Assembly (NCBI GenBank): GCA_019614645.1
Contig: JABWDB010000004.1
Span: 14,012,001 to 14,076,000 of the forward strand
Source of the DNA: Stratiolaelaps scimitus
Taxonomy: Eukaryota > Arthropoda > Arachnida > Mesostigmata > Laelapidae
DNA length: 64,000 nt
Reading direction: 5' to 3'
In this document: one piece after another, positions 21,908 to 35,100 of the stretch
Layout: the number at the start of each line of letters is the position of its first letter
Position numbering within the stretch: position 1 is the stretch's first letter
Position numbers and translations under genes: made by a program
Notes under the pieces: model-generated
Seen by the model: the letters and a program-made list of their open reading frames with translations, nothing else
Told to the model about the DNA's origin: nothing
The model's database searches: none

Positions 21908-22511
21908 CTAATGATGGTAATATGGAAAACCACTCTATTTAGCGCAGATTGTTGCATAATAAGATCTCCCCAACATATGGTCAAGTTGCATTTATCATAC
22001 CTAGTACACCAGAACTATAGTTCACAGAATCATAAAGTGAGTCTTTTGGAGGGATTACTTAACGGAACTATTATACAAGACAATAAGAATACTCCCTTAT
22101 TTAAAGCCAAGGAAGGCCATTACTACATTTACAGCATTATTGCTTCCTTAAGATTCGAGCCGCAAACGAGGCAAAGACGTTTATTTGCTCCACCGTACGA
22201 CCCCTTCGAAGATTATCTTCTCGAATAATCAGGAAATGATAGTATTTAGCTGGCCTGCTTATATTACCCTTCTTCGTTAGTAATGTGTGGCAAATAATTT
22301 CCGTAAGTTTGTGTGCTACCAGTATCACCTCCTGCTGGTTGCAATCGTCTAAATTTCGACGAGGAAGGATATCATACATTGAGAGCAAATTTTCAGACAC
22401 CTCTTCTGGTAAGAGACTTTCAAGGATCGGTTACATGTCCTTATCACACGAGTGTGTACATTCTAGTGGGCAGAAAATTTACGTGGTGTGAAACGTTTTT
22501 TTTTTACTAAC
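21908..22511 (-). other. Intron, 604 bp, between giant exon and rod exons
   Basis: Phase 1 intron with donor CCAG|GTTAGT directly after the last giant-exon codon and acceptor TCATTAG. The donor lies next to an A-run on the minus strand. No embedded element was recognised. Confidence 0.87.
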
Positions 22512-23190
22512 CTGGTAGCGACCCCAGTGAGTCTTTGTTGGTGTCGCTAAAGTCGTCCCACGTGGCGTCTTGACTTGTGTTGGCTTTGCTCGAAGAATCG
22601 GTAGGAGGCGTAATGTCACTTAGAGGTGTTGGGGTGGCTGTCTCCTCGGACGACTTTGTGAGCCGTCGTTTCGCTTTGCGAATTTTGCGTCCACCAGATG
22701 CCTCGCTTGTTGGTGACTCAACGAACAGTTCCGGAGCTTCAACGATGTCGCTGGATTCGGTACTGATAAGCATTCGAGCGGCGGCTCGTTCACCCGAAGC
22801 AGTTTCGTCTTTTGGGATTGTCTCAAGATCGTATGACGTACTCTCAGTGTTCACGATCGGTGACAGATTGACTTCCTCGCTCGGCAATCGTACAGCATCA
22901 GCGGAGGCCAAACCCTCGAGAGGTACCTCTGGATCGTCGTCTTTCTCCTTACCTGTGGTCGTTCGCTTCTTCCGGCCTTTCTTCTTTGTTTTCTGACTCG
23001 TGTCCACCTTGTGGGTAGCCTCATCTTGGACTGGGCTCTTTGCCACTTCCACTACTGTAACGGCGGTGGTTTCGGGTTCAGTGGATTCGGTCACTCTGAC
23101 AGGCGAGGTGTCCACCGAGTCATCGGCGGACTTGAGCACTGAAGCTAGCGTCTCACGTGCGGTGTCCTGCGACACCATCGATGCTGCTGT
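22512..23190 (-). other. C-terminal tail of the giant exon product
   Basis: Non-repetitive acidic Ser/Thr-rich sequence punctuated by two basic patches (KKKGRKKRTTTGKEKDD and GRKIRKAKRRLTKSSEE), ending WDDFSDTNKDSLGSLPG at the splice donor. The basic patches look like relics of the K-block found throughout the exon. Confidence 0.8.
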
Positions 23191-26100
23191 GGACTTGACT
23201 GACTCGTGCACTATCTGATCGGCGAGTGCCTCAGCCAGCGACTCCATTTCTGCGGTTGCTATTTGTTGCTGAACGTCGCTGGGACCCTTTCGATCATCGG
23301 CAGGGATTGCTTCCTCCGCAGACGGCGGATGCACTATCTGATCTGCGAGTGCCTCAGCCAGCGACTCCATTTCTGCGGTTGCTATTTGTTGCTGAACGTC
23401 GCTGGGACCCTCTCGACCATCCGCAGGAATTGCTTCCCCCGCAGACGGCGGATGCACTATCTGATCTGCGAGTGCCTCAGCCAGCGACTCCAGTTCTGCC
23501 GTTGGCATTTGTTGCTGAACACCGCTGGTACTTCCTCGATCATCGGGTGGCATCGCCTTTTCCGAAGACGGTGGATGCACTATCTGATATGAAAGTGATT
23601 CAGCCAGCAATTCGAGTTCTACTGGCGGTATGTGCTGCTGAACGCCGCTGGGACTCTCTTGATCATCGGCGAACATCATTTTTTCCGGGGACGGCAGAGG
23701 CACCATCTGATCCAAGAGTGCTTTAGCCTGCGGTTCGATTTCCGATGGTAGTATTTGCTGCTCAACACCTCTGGCACTTTCCGGATCAGCGGCCGGCAAG
23801 GCCTTTGCCGGTGACGGCGGACGAACAGGGATCGGCTGCCGATAATCTTCTTCTTGCTTCTTCTTCTTCTTTCCGCCTTTCTTTTTCTTACCGTCCTTTT
23901 TCTCGCCATCGGACTCTCCCCCGCCTCCGGCGGTTCGTACGGCCGTTTTCTCGGGCGATGATGTGGTATCAGGAATGTCATCCGTATCAAGAACAGAATG
24001 ACCCTCGTACTCCGTCACCTGCGAAATGTCCTCGTTGTCATGTACTATCGTATCGGTATCGGTGAGGGCGTCAAGGACGTTGCTGGTGTCGTCAGGCGGC
24101 TCGGCAGTGGCGGCGGCGGCAGTGGCGACGACAGCCGCGGCGATGGCGGCGGCGACTGCAGCGGCATGGTCTGGTGTTGTTTCTTTCGAGGCCTCAGGTA
24201 CAGTTTCGAGATGCGGGCTCTCCACGGTTTTTGTTCGCCGGGGCTTGTCTACAGCCACGGCGGCAAACGGATCATCCAGCATCAACGTAGGTGGTTCGAC
24301 AGTGGAAATTGTTTCGGGTTCGGCCAGGTCATCGGGCATCATCTCCCACCAGTTTTTACTAGCGGCGGCAGCATTGCTCTGATTCACATTACCTACGTTA
24401 CTACGTTTTAAAGGTGTTTGTGTGCATGGTAGATGATCAGTGTGTTTGGTGGTGGAAGTCACGGGTTCAGCCGTGATTCCCTGTCTCTGTGTGTCACGTA
24501 GTGTGTTTACCTCTTCAGCACTGACGATCTGCTCTTGGGACTGGTCAGTCTCACAGACAGGTGGGACCTCAACAAAAGCGTCTAACATATCCTTTCGTTC
24601 GCCTGATGTTACATCGCTAACGGGGCTCTCTCTTTCACTGCGTCTCTTATCCTTTGATTTTTTAGACTTCTTTTTGTGCTTCTGTTTTTTATCGGTGGCA
24701 GGCAAATTACTATCCGTCGACTGCACACTCTCAGATCCGTCTAGCTGCATGGGCTCCGCAGCTTTGTCCTCGGGTTCGATGCTCAGTTGCTTCAATGACT
24801 CGCCTTGATGTTCAGTGTCAACCGGCTGTGGCAGTGCTTCCAAATCGGTTTGGACCAGGTCAGGCCTGGGTTGCTCTGTCGAGTCTGTTTTGATGGGAAG
24901 TGTTTGCTTCGTATCGTCAAACCAGTCGGGGCTAGTTGACGGCTGAGCGTCTGACGCGGCACCCAACACCTCACTCTCCTCTAATTCTGTTGGAACTGGC
25001 CATTCTTCTCCTGAAACGGGGCCCCAGATATTCTTGGGTGAAATCGAGCCGGTGTCTGTGAAGGAGTTTCTGGGTGTTGGTGGAACAACGTCAATGTGGT
25101 CAGGAGACAGCTCCTGCAGTACCTTGGGCGCCGGTGATTGGAGAGCAGTAAGAATTTCATCCCAACATTGTGGAGGCAATCCGCGTGTTATGTCTATGTT
25201 TTCAGACACTTCTTGCGGACGCTTTGGGTCTGGAGGAAGTTCCAACTGAGAGGTTGCTCCATCATCTTTCGTTTGAGCTGATGTTGTAACTTCCGTCTCA
25301 TGGCGGGCATCAGGGCTTTCCTTGAGGAAGTTCTTCCAGGCGTCGCTCACTTCGGGATCCATTGTAAGAAAGTCTTGTGGGGCCCCAACCATTGATCCCA
25401 CACTGCTGCCCGAGATTTGACGAACTCTGCTATTATCCTGAACTCGTTCTTCGGGGACATTTGGTACGTCGGTTGGCTGTCCGAAGAATTCATCCCAGGC
25501 GTCGGACACGGATGGAGATCCGGCTAAAAGCGGTGCAGGGTAAAGCTGTTGCTCTTGGGCCGAAGGGTCCGTGGGTCTACTGGGTTGTTCCTCCGGCGTT
25601 GGTGCTGGCGTTGGGTATTGGTTCCACTCTGAACCAAGGCTCTTAGTTTGAGGAATAGCAGCTTCCGCTGGTACGTCATCGATGCTCAAATTGGAACTAG
25701 AGGGAATAGCGACTGTCAGAGGAGAAAGACGTTCAGCATGGTCGCCACAGGGTTTGGAAACTTTATACTTTTTAAAGGCCTTTTGAATTGTTCGTGCGGC
25801 TATCTCTTCTTCGGTAGTGTTCAGTGCACTGGCTTTCTCCTGGAAATATCCAGTACCATCACTGCTTCGAACCAGTTCGCTACTACTGCCCCCGGCAACT
25901 GTGGCTGAATCTTCAACGATTGGATGGATCTCCTCTCTGTCTTGTTCTTTCGGTTGTATCGAAGCAGGAATGGTTTTCTCCACTTCGGTCACCTGTGCAC
26001 TTTTCTGTTCTGATACAGGTGATTCCTTTTTGGCTTTTTTCGATTTCTTCTTTCTAGCTTTTGGCTCCGTGCTGCTTTTGATGTAGCCACTGTCCTGTGC

Positions 26101-29100
26101 GAAAGAAGCAGTAGGCTGGTCTTTGTTCTTGCTCGACTCTTCAGAGTCCTCGAAATAGCCTTGCGAAGAAAGAGGAACGGTTTGGTCAGGCAACTGTTCA
26201 CTGTCCGTCTGTGGAGCAGTCCGAGTTCGATGTTTGCGGAACGCTTTCTGAATCTTGCGTGCTGCAGCGTTTTCTTTTTCTAAGCCTTGGATGCTAACTG
26301 TCGGTTGATCGTGTCGCGTGCTGGAAGAAGGGTCTCGGTGCTTTCGAGAGGCAAAGCGACGGTAGGCCTTTTGAATCTTACGTGCTGCTACTTCCTCTTC
26401 TTGCACGCTACCTGTACTCACAGAAGTTGAGGCAACTGGCTTGCGGTCGTCCTTTCGCTTTCTATATCTTTTGTACGCCCTTTGGATCGTTCTGGCAGCG
26501 TACACGTCCTGTTCCTCTTGCGTGGAATCACCCTGTAGAGAAGTAGCGACTTCAACTGGTGGTTCTTTTCGGTTGTGATACTTCCGGTACGCTCTCTGAA
26601 TCCTTTTTGCAGCCTGCTCTTCATCTGATCTCTTTTTCAGTTCAGACTCACGGCCTTTCCTTGTTTTGAAGTTCTTGAAAGCCTTCTGAATTTTACGTGC
26701 GGCTTTATGCATTTCCTGAAGGGCAGAGTCCGAAAAATAGCCCGCGCCATCAATATGTTCCTTCGGTGTCGGAAGAGGTGACTGGCTCTTGCGAGTTCTA
26801 TAATGTCGATAGGCCTTTTGAATGGTTTTCGCAGCCTTTTGGACGTCGTCCAAACCAGGCTCAGGTGTCAGACCTCTTGTGGCCTCCAGAGCAGAGGGAA
26901 GGAAGAAATCATGATCAAACGTGGTGCTGGGCCTGACTGGTTCTTTTGTCTCTGCAGTACTGATAGCGGATATCTCCACTTGAGGGATGGCTGGAGGAAT
27001 AAGATCTCCTTCAAGTTGGAAAGTCTCTGCGCCTCCGTAAGCCGTCGCCGCAAGAAGGATTTCATCTGTTGGCATGGCAACTGCCGGTTTTGGATAGATC
27101 CCATGAGCTCCAGACCCTGAGGCATGTGCTTCATCGTCGTGTGGTATGTTCTCAACATCCGCTAGCGACAGATCCTCCTCGGTATCAAACGTTTCAGTGT
27201 AACCGGTCGTCTGACGAGTCTCATCCTTGGTACTCACTACGGCAGGAGGTGGCCCTGCCTCTACGCTTTCTAAAGGTCTACCTGTTGTTCTTAACGTTTC
27301 CGCTCCCAGGATATTTAGCTCAGTGCCAGTAACATTATATTCCGGTGTTTTGGTCAGCAGATCAGAAGGGCGCGTTCTTTCCACTGGCGATTGTTGGTTC
27401 ATGCCAGTTATTGCACCGGGCAAGTTGTCTGATGAAGGTTGGATAGAGCCAGCAACTGCCTGAGACCTTCTCTTTGCCTTTTTGGACTTCTTCTTGCCGA
27501 GTTTGTCCTTACTAATACCATCTTTAAGATCTGCGGTGGGTTCCTTTACTCCCGAAGCCTCTAGCGGGGCAGCTTGCGTGGGATATAACACCTCATGCAC
27601 TTCAACCTGCTCCATTTGGACTTCACTCGGCGTATACTGGGTTGCCATGCCTTGCTTGCTCTCAAGGCCTTCTACAGCAACTTCAAAGCCGGAACCCACT
27701 GGTAGTTCTGTTTGCTCTACGTTATCGTGAAGTATGCCCTCGGGTGGTTGGGACTCTTCCATCAGCCGAGCAGAACTCAGGTTGGTAATACCCTCCTCGC
27801 TCGGCGTATCAGTTACAGTGGTTGGTGCAAACGTGACACTTTGTCCTATAACGGGTTCGACGCTTATAGTTGTTTCGTTAAGATCCCTATCCCACTTACG
27901 AGCATCTGCGACTTCTTCGTATACCGCAATCTGTTCTTCCGCTTTGATGAAACCCTGCTGAATGTCGTGCTTACTAAAAATATCGTCCGTAGTATCCTGC
28001 ACGGGTGCTAAAGTTCCCTGCGGTAAGCTACCAAGATATTCAGACGGCTTTGTACCGTCCGCAACATTTGTGTCGGTGATGTCCTCTGATGTAGGCCACG
28101 CCTCGCTTGTTCTGGTCTCGCTGTGCAGCTCGGATGTAAAGACTTTCCTACTCTTCTTGGACTTCTTTTTACGTTCTTTAGCTCCATCATCGGTTTTATG
28201 GTCCCCTTTATTGCCTGCAGCGAATTCTACCTGCTTCGGGGTGCCTTGGAAAGCCTCTTCCGGAGGCACAGCTTGTTCTTTTACAAGCTCGCTAGTGTTT
28301 AGGTGAGTAGTACCTTCAATAAACTGGGACAGTTCTTCGGGGGCAGATGGTATTGGCGCTTCTTCGCTGACCCATTCCGCTTGCAAGAAGGTTTCTTTTG
28401 TGGCTATAATATCTTCAGTGTAGTCATCTGCACCCATGGAGGGGTCGGCAACATGCTTAGTTTGTTGGTCGAGCGATTGCTGAGACGCGCTCCAGACCTC
28501 TTCACTGCCTCGCAACAGATCATCATCTGTAGTCGTGGTAACTTCTGAAAAAACTCTGGTAGACTTCGTCTTTCCCTTTTTGTTCTTCTTTCGGTGGGTT
28601 TTATCTGCGCCTTCGCTGGGCTCATGCTCGGTAACGGCATCTTCGGTAACGCAGACTACGCGCAGTGTTGTCGCATCTTCGTTCACATCAATCTCAAGCG
28701 GTTTGGAATGCATGCCTATAAGGTCTGGGTGGGCAGCTTCTCCTAACATGTCACTAACGGTAACTCCTGATGCTTCAGTGGCTTCAAGTAGCTCCCCAGA
28801 AAATCCGGCCAGGTGATCTATAGTATGTGGAATCGTATCAAGTTCATCGGCTGCATACTGAGTTGGTTGCGTAAAGGGCCTGCTCAATATTGGGCTACCC
28901 TCCTTTGCTGGTATACCCACGGCTGCAACGCCACCAAGATCACTGGTAAGTTTCATGGCATCGGTAGTTGTTTGTTCTTCGCCCACATAAAGCGGAGTTC
29001 TGGTTGGCTCATGTCTGTCCACTCCTTCTATATATTCCACCGCATCACTGGTGGCTCTCGCTCCTTCATCAGCAGTTGATGCTATCTTTTTATTCTTCTT

Positions 29101-32100
29101 CGATTTCCTCTTCTTCTTGTCGCTTTTTCCAATGGCTTCGCTGAGGTCGGGCTCGCTTACCAACGGTTGTGCAGCATCAGCTCCGCCTAACAGTTCTTCA
29201 CTGTCCCGAGTTTCTTTCTCAGGATCTTCGATAGTATCTGGTACGGACTCGAGGGTAACCTCACTGGTGGTTGGTTGTGTGTCTTCCATAACTGTACTTT
29301 CGGGCGTGACCTCTTTGTCAGTTGCTGCTAATTTATTTTTGCCTTTTTTACTCGTTGTTTCCCGAGGTTTGCCCGCCTCGTCCATAACAAGCTTCGGGCC
29401 AACCGTATTCTCGCCAGTATATTTGGCTGCGTCAACTGGGTCGGCTATTTGTTCTTCGCGGACGCGTAGGGCTTCATGATCCGTGGATGGTTCTTCCCAG
29501 TATGCAGGCACATCCACGCCGGAGTACTTGGCTGCGTTAGTTGCGCCGACCTTTTCTTCTTCAAGATCCGTGGATCCTTTTTCCCAGGATCCAGGGACAT
29601 ATTCGCGCGTGTCATTTGCGCCAATCCTTGGTTCTTCAAGGTCCGTGAATCGATCTATCCAGGATCCAGGCACCTCCACGCCGCAGTACTTGGCCGCGTC
29701 AGTTTCGCCGATCTTTTGTTCTTTAAGATCTATGGATTGTTCCTCCCAGGAGGCAGAAACATGGCCCTCAGTGTACTTGGCTCCGTCAATTGCGCCAATC
29801 TTTGGCTCTGTAAGATCCGTGGATTGATCTATCCAGGATACAGGCACATCCACGCCAGAGTACTTGGCTGCCTCAGTTGCGCCGATATTTTGTTCTTCAA
29901 GATCCGTGGATTTTTCCTCCCAGGAAACAGGCACATCCTCCCCTGTGTACTTGGCTCCGTCAGTTGCGCCAATCGTTGGTTCTTCATGCTCCGTGGATCG
30001 GTCTACCCAGGATACAGGCACATCCACGCCGGAGTACTTGGCTGCTGCAGTTGCACCGATCTTTTGTTCTTCAACATCCGTGGGTTCTTGCTCCCAGGAT
30101 GCAGGGATATCCTCCCCTCTGTACTTGGTTCCGTCAGTTGCGCCAATCTTTGGTTCTTCAAAATCCGTGGATCGATCTATCCAGGATGTAGGCACATCCA
30201 CGTAACTGTACTTGGTTACGTCCGTTGTGCCGACATTTGTCTCCTTAATATCCGTGGATTGTTCCTCCCAGGATACAGACACATCATCCCCTGTGTACTT
30301 GACAGCGTCAGTTTCGCCGACCATTTGTTCATCGCGTACTGGTTGGAATCGTTCAAGGTCTGTAGATCGTTTCTCCCAGGATGCAGGTACATCCTTCTCT
30401 GCGTCAGTTTTGGCGGCCATTTGTTCTCGTACATTTAGGGATGGTTCGAGATCCGTGGATCGTTCGTCCCAGAATGTAGGCACATCCTCCTCTTTGTACT
30501 TTGCTGCGTCAGTTGTGTCGACCATTTGTTCTTCGCTTCCATTTAGGGATAGTTCAAGATCCGAGGATCGTTCTTCCCAGGATGCAGGTACATCCTCTCC
30601 TGTGTGCTTGACTGTGTCAGTTGTGCCGACCATTTGTTCTTCACGTACACTTCGGGATGGTTCAAGAACCGAGGATCGTTCTTCCCAGGATGCAGGTACA
30701 TCCTCCTCTGTGTGCTTGGCTGTGTCAGTTATGTCGACCATTTGTACTTCGCGTGGTTCAAGATCCGAGGATCGTTCTTCCCAGGATGCAGGTACATCCT
30801 CCCCTGTCTGCTCGGCTGTGAGAGTTGTGCCGACCATTTGTACTTCGCGTGGTTTAAGATCCGAGGATCGTTCTTCCCAGGATGCAGGTAGATCCCCCCC
30901 TGTCTGCTTGGCTGTGAGAGTTGTGCCGACCATTTGTTCTTCACGTACACTTCGGGATGGTTCAAGAACAGAGGATCGTTCTTCCCAGGATGCAGGTACA
31001 TCCTCCTCTGTGTGCTTGGCTGTGTCAGTTGTGTCGACCATTTGTACCTCGCGTACACTTCGGGATGGTTCAAGCTCCGATGATCGTTCCTCCCAGGATG
31101 CAGGAACATTCACCCCGGTGTACATGGCCGCATCAGTTGCGCCGACATTTTGTTCTTCAAGATCAGTCGATCGTTCTTCCCACGATGCGGGCACATCCTC
31201 GTAAGCAGGACCAGCAGAACGTTCTCGTCTTTCATCCATGACAGGTGAAACCTTTTTACTCTTTTTAGATTTCTTTTTACCTTTGACCGATGTATCTACG
31301 ACACCAGTTACAGATAGCCGTCCTTCGCTAGTCTGAGTTTGTTCTTCGAGAGAATCTTCATCGTACTTCGTGTCCTCGTAGACAACGCCTGGATGACTAG
31401 TAACTGATTCTACCTTGCCCGTATCAGTCGTTTCGGGAGAAGCTTCTGCTTTGTCAGTTATCGTTGACTTTTTCTTACCCTTCCGTGCTCTCTTCTTGCT
31501 CTGCTTATCCGGTCCCTCAGTGGTAGCTAGTTCCGCGGCGTGTTCCTTAATACTAGCGGCCACCTCTTGCTGTACGGTCTCGGACACCATTTCTGAATGT
31601 ACTGGCTGTCCGGAAGTAAGGGCGTCTTCAGCTCCAAGCTTTTCACGTTTTTTGGATCTTTTCTTATTTGATTTACCTGTACCCTGATTAGCATCAATGT
31701 CGCTTAGAGACTCTTCGGGGACACTAACTATCAGCAACTGGCTATCATCGGTTGACGTCCGTGCTTCAATAGCAGGTTCCTCTATAGAAGTTGGTGGCAA
31801 TCTTATTTCTTCGTCTACCGTCACTTTACTCTTAGAACCCTGTATGTCGGTGTTCTCCTTTATACCCTCCACTTGGATCACACTACTGGCAGCGCTCGCT
31901 TCCTCAAGCTGATCACGCAGCAAAATAGATTCAAGTGGTTCATGAATTGAGTCAAGTGGCAGGTAAGTGGCGCCTTGCTTGGCATGGTGTTCACCCTTAT
32001 CCTTAGCTGTAGTACACAGCTCTTCAGCGCCTGTATCTTCGGCAACTTTCAGTGTGCTCTCACCGATGGCGTACCCTGTAATGGTCTCTTGGGGTAAACT

Positions 32101-35100
32101 GACCGTGTGCACTCCCTCCAGCAGGGCCTTTGGAAGTGTCTCACGGGCTTCACTACCTGTAAGGTGAGAAACATCATCAGCGAAATCGGGCAAATCGAAA
32201 ACAACGGCCGCTTCGAGGATTGTCTCTCTCTGCGTGCTTACAGGTATCTTACAGCTGCCGATATCTGGTTCGTTCTCTCCATCTCTGCCATGACGTGCGG
32301 GTTCCTCGGCTGCTGTTTGTGCCTGCTCCTTGGACACTGGAGAAACATCCTCAGCACGTTCGTGCTGTTCTGCAGGAGATCCTAGGGTTGAGAGTTTTGC
32401 ATCCTCAGCTGTAAGCGACTCACCGATTGTTATTGAGCGAGTACTTCCGGATTCATGAGTTTCCCAGTTGTCTTTTTCTGGATCATCCGATAGCTTGGCT
32501 GCCGGAGATGGGCTGACTATGGTTTCGGTAACAGCCGCCGGTCGTATCGACTCTTCGGAAACCGGAAGGAATACATCAGTATTGTCAGGTGGTTCAAGGT
32601 ATTCCAGGTTTTCGTCTCTAAATTCTAACATAGTTTTACCAGAATACAATCCTTCTGCTGCTGCTTGTAGTGTTTCGGAAGGCTCATATTGTTCCATTGG
32701 GAGAATCGCTGCATGGTCGGGAATGTTTTCAATCATCAAGACCTTCGAGCTATCTTTTTCCTCTGATTGTGTTTGCTTCACCTCAGCAATCTCGACATTG
32801 GATATCAATGCAACTACATTATCTACGTTTGCAATAACTTCTTCTTCGCGCTCCTTATTAAGGGCCTGGCTGATATCAACATCAGTGATAGATTGCTCCA
32901 TTATGGGCAATGCGAAAGCATCGCTTAGAGGCTGGACATCCCGATCGGAGACGACGTACTGAACCTCATCTCGTTGAGCAGAACCGGGTTCATTCACATG
33001 TACATGTTGTTCGTCAGCAGGATGAAGGAGTATGGGTTCGCTCGATGGACCTAATTCTTCGATCGGGCGTGGCTCTTCCCCACCCAGCTGAGATGGGGGC
33101 GCCTTCGCGCCTCTCGTTTTTTCCTTCTTCTGTTTCTTGACGTCCTCGGTTCCTGAAGCCTGAATCTCAGAAGGCTGTGTCTGCTCTGCCGAAACCGAGG
33201 GAACCCCTGTCTCGAGTATTTCATTTGGGATCTCAACTGTGGTTGGTGGTAAGGCGTCAGTATTTTTGACGAACTCAAATTGTGCGATTTCCAAACCTTC
33301 CGCCTCAGTTGTTGTCGGATGTATCTTCAGTGTTTGTCCAAGAAGCGACGTCTCCGTTGTTTCGGTAGTCGCCGGTGCTTTGGCGGCCTCAACGGTGAAC
33401 CCTGTGTCACCAGTCAAGCTGTCAACGGTGACTTTTTTCTTGTTCTTTTTGGACCTCTTCTTACCAGATTTTCCAGCGCTCTTATCAATATCAGTGTCCT
33501 TGGCAGATTCATCGAAGGTTTCGTGTGTGCCTGTTTGCGGACTTTGATCCAGTGTTTCGGAATCTGCAATGGGCTGCTCCAACTGAGACTTTGTCGAATC
33601 AGGAGCATCGTTTACAACTGCGGGTGGTTCCATACCTGTGCTTAAGGTTGAACTTGGCCACAAGACTTGACAACCATCTGTAATCGTTTCAGCTCTTGCG
33701 TCGGGTAGGTTGGCAACTTCGCCCACGTTGTCCACTGGTGCAACCCCTTCTCCTGCTTGCTCGGTTAACCAAGGGGCATATTGATCATATTCTTCCCGGC
33801 TAGGTGTTACACATGGGGCTTCGCCAGCGAATTGAATCTCAGCACTAGGAACGGGCTGTCGTTGTGTTTGGGCCTCAAGCTGGTTCTCCTCAGAAGGCTG
33901 ACCAAGTACTTCGTTATCAAACTCCCTCGTAATCGGTTGCTCACTTGTCGCATCACCTAGTGGCGCTCCTACCAATCCACCACTGCTGGAATCTTCAGTG
34001 CCTATATTGTGGTCACCGGTCATCGACGGTTGTAGAGACGACCATGAGGGATCTTGCTGAATTTGCTCAGGTACAGCGCTATGCGACTCGATTTCAGCCG
34101 TTTCTGCCATGCTGTGGCTGTCACATGGGACCATGGTATCCAAACCCGTGGTAGATTCGGCCAGTAATCCAGCAATAACCTCTTGCTGATCTCGAGTGTG
34201 TTGTCGGGACCGTTTTTGTTTGCGTTTCTTTTTCAAGTCATCCGGAACAAGAGTGCTTTCGAAGGCAGACGTCGTGTCTTCCTCTGACAAAGGTATATCA
34301 ATGTCACGTTGTTGCTTCTTCTTCTTTTTGCTCTTCTTTTGTGTACCAGCATCCTGCTGCAATACTCCGTCATGCTCGGTGTCCTTCTCAGAAGACTTTC
34401 GAGAACGTTCCGTGGGTGGCGAAGTTGAAAACTCATCGATAGAATCTCTGTGCATGACGACAGCGACACCACTAGAAAGAAGAGCTTGCGCTGGAGTACC
34501 GAAGTACTCCCGTGTCCCTGGGGATGTTTCCGTCTGCTTTGATACAGCCGTGCTGGGGGCAAACGTGGCACTACGTGGTGGATGTTGTGGCTCTGTGTGT
34601 GTGTAGGCGTGTGTATATGTTGTTTGTTGTGTGCTATATTCTGCCGGTGAGTGCAGACTATAGTCCGCTTGTAGTGTATCATGCGGGCGGTCCTGTTGGA
34701 TAGGACCCTGTTGATCACTTACGACCATCATTGGTTCATTACCTACTACATGAACATAAGTCTGAGGTGTATACCCTGGCTCTCGTACTGGGGTAACACC
34801 TCTGGATGGTCTAGGGCTGGCGGAGGCTCGACCCGCGCACACGTCAGCGTACGAGGGCAACTCTAACGTATCATACTGTTGAGGCTCATTGACCGTCACC
34901 TGTTCTACGAAATGTGTCGTTGTTGGCAAATTTTCTTCCAGATAGCTACCAGGTAACACACCTGCGGATATTTGACGGGATATATTCCCGATCACTGGAG
35001 ACGGCACGTCGTGAAGTGGAGAATATGCCGGTTGAATGTCACACGGCTCATAGGGATTTTCTGGAAAATACTGTGTGAGTTCATCGGCCGGATAGTAGCC

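Noticed and set aside
23206..24411. Plus-strand frames of 100-166 codons opposite the 123-bp repeat and the poly-Ala tract
   Set aside because: They mirror the repeat and low-complexity coding sequence of the minus strand.
29476..31204. Long plus-strand open frames (up to about 330 codons) opposite the SWEERS repeat
   Set aside because: Antisense shadow of the 87-111 bp sense repeat, with the repeat period mirrored in the translation; no recognisable domain.
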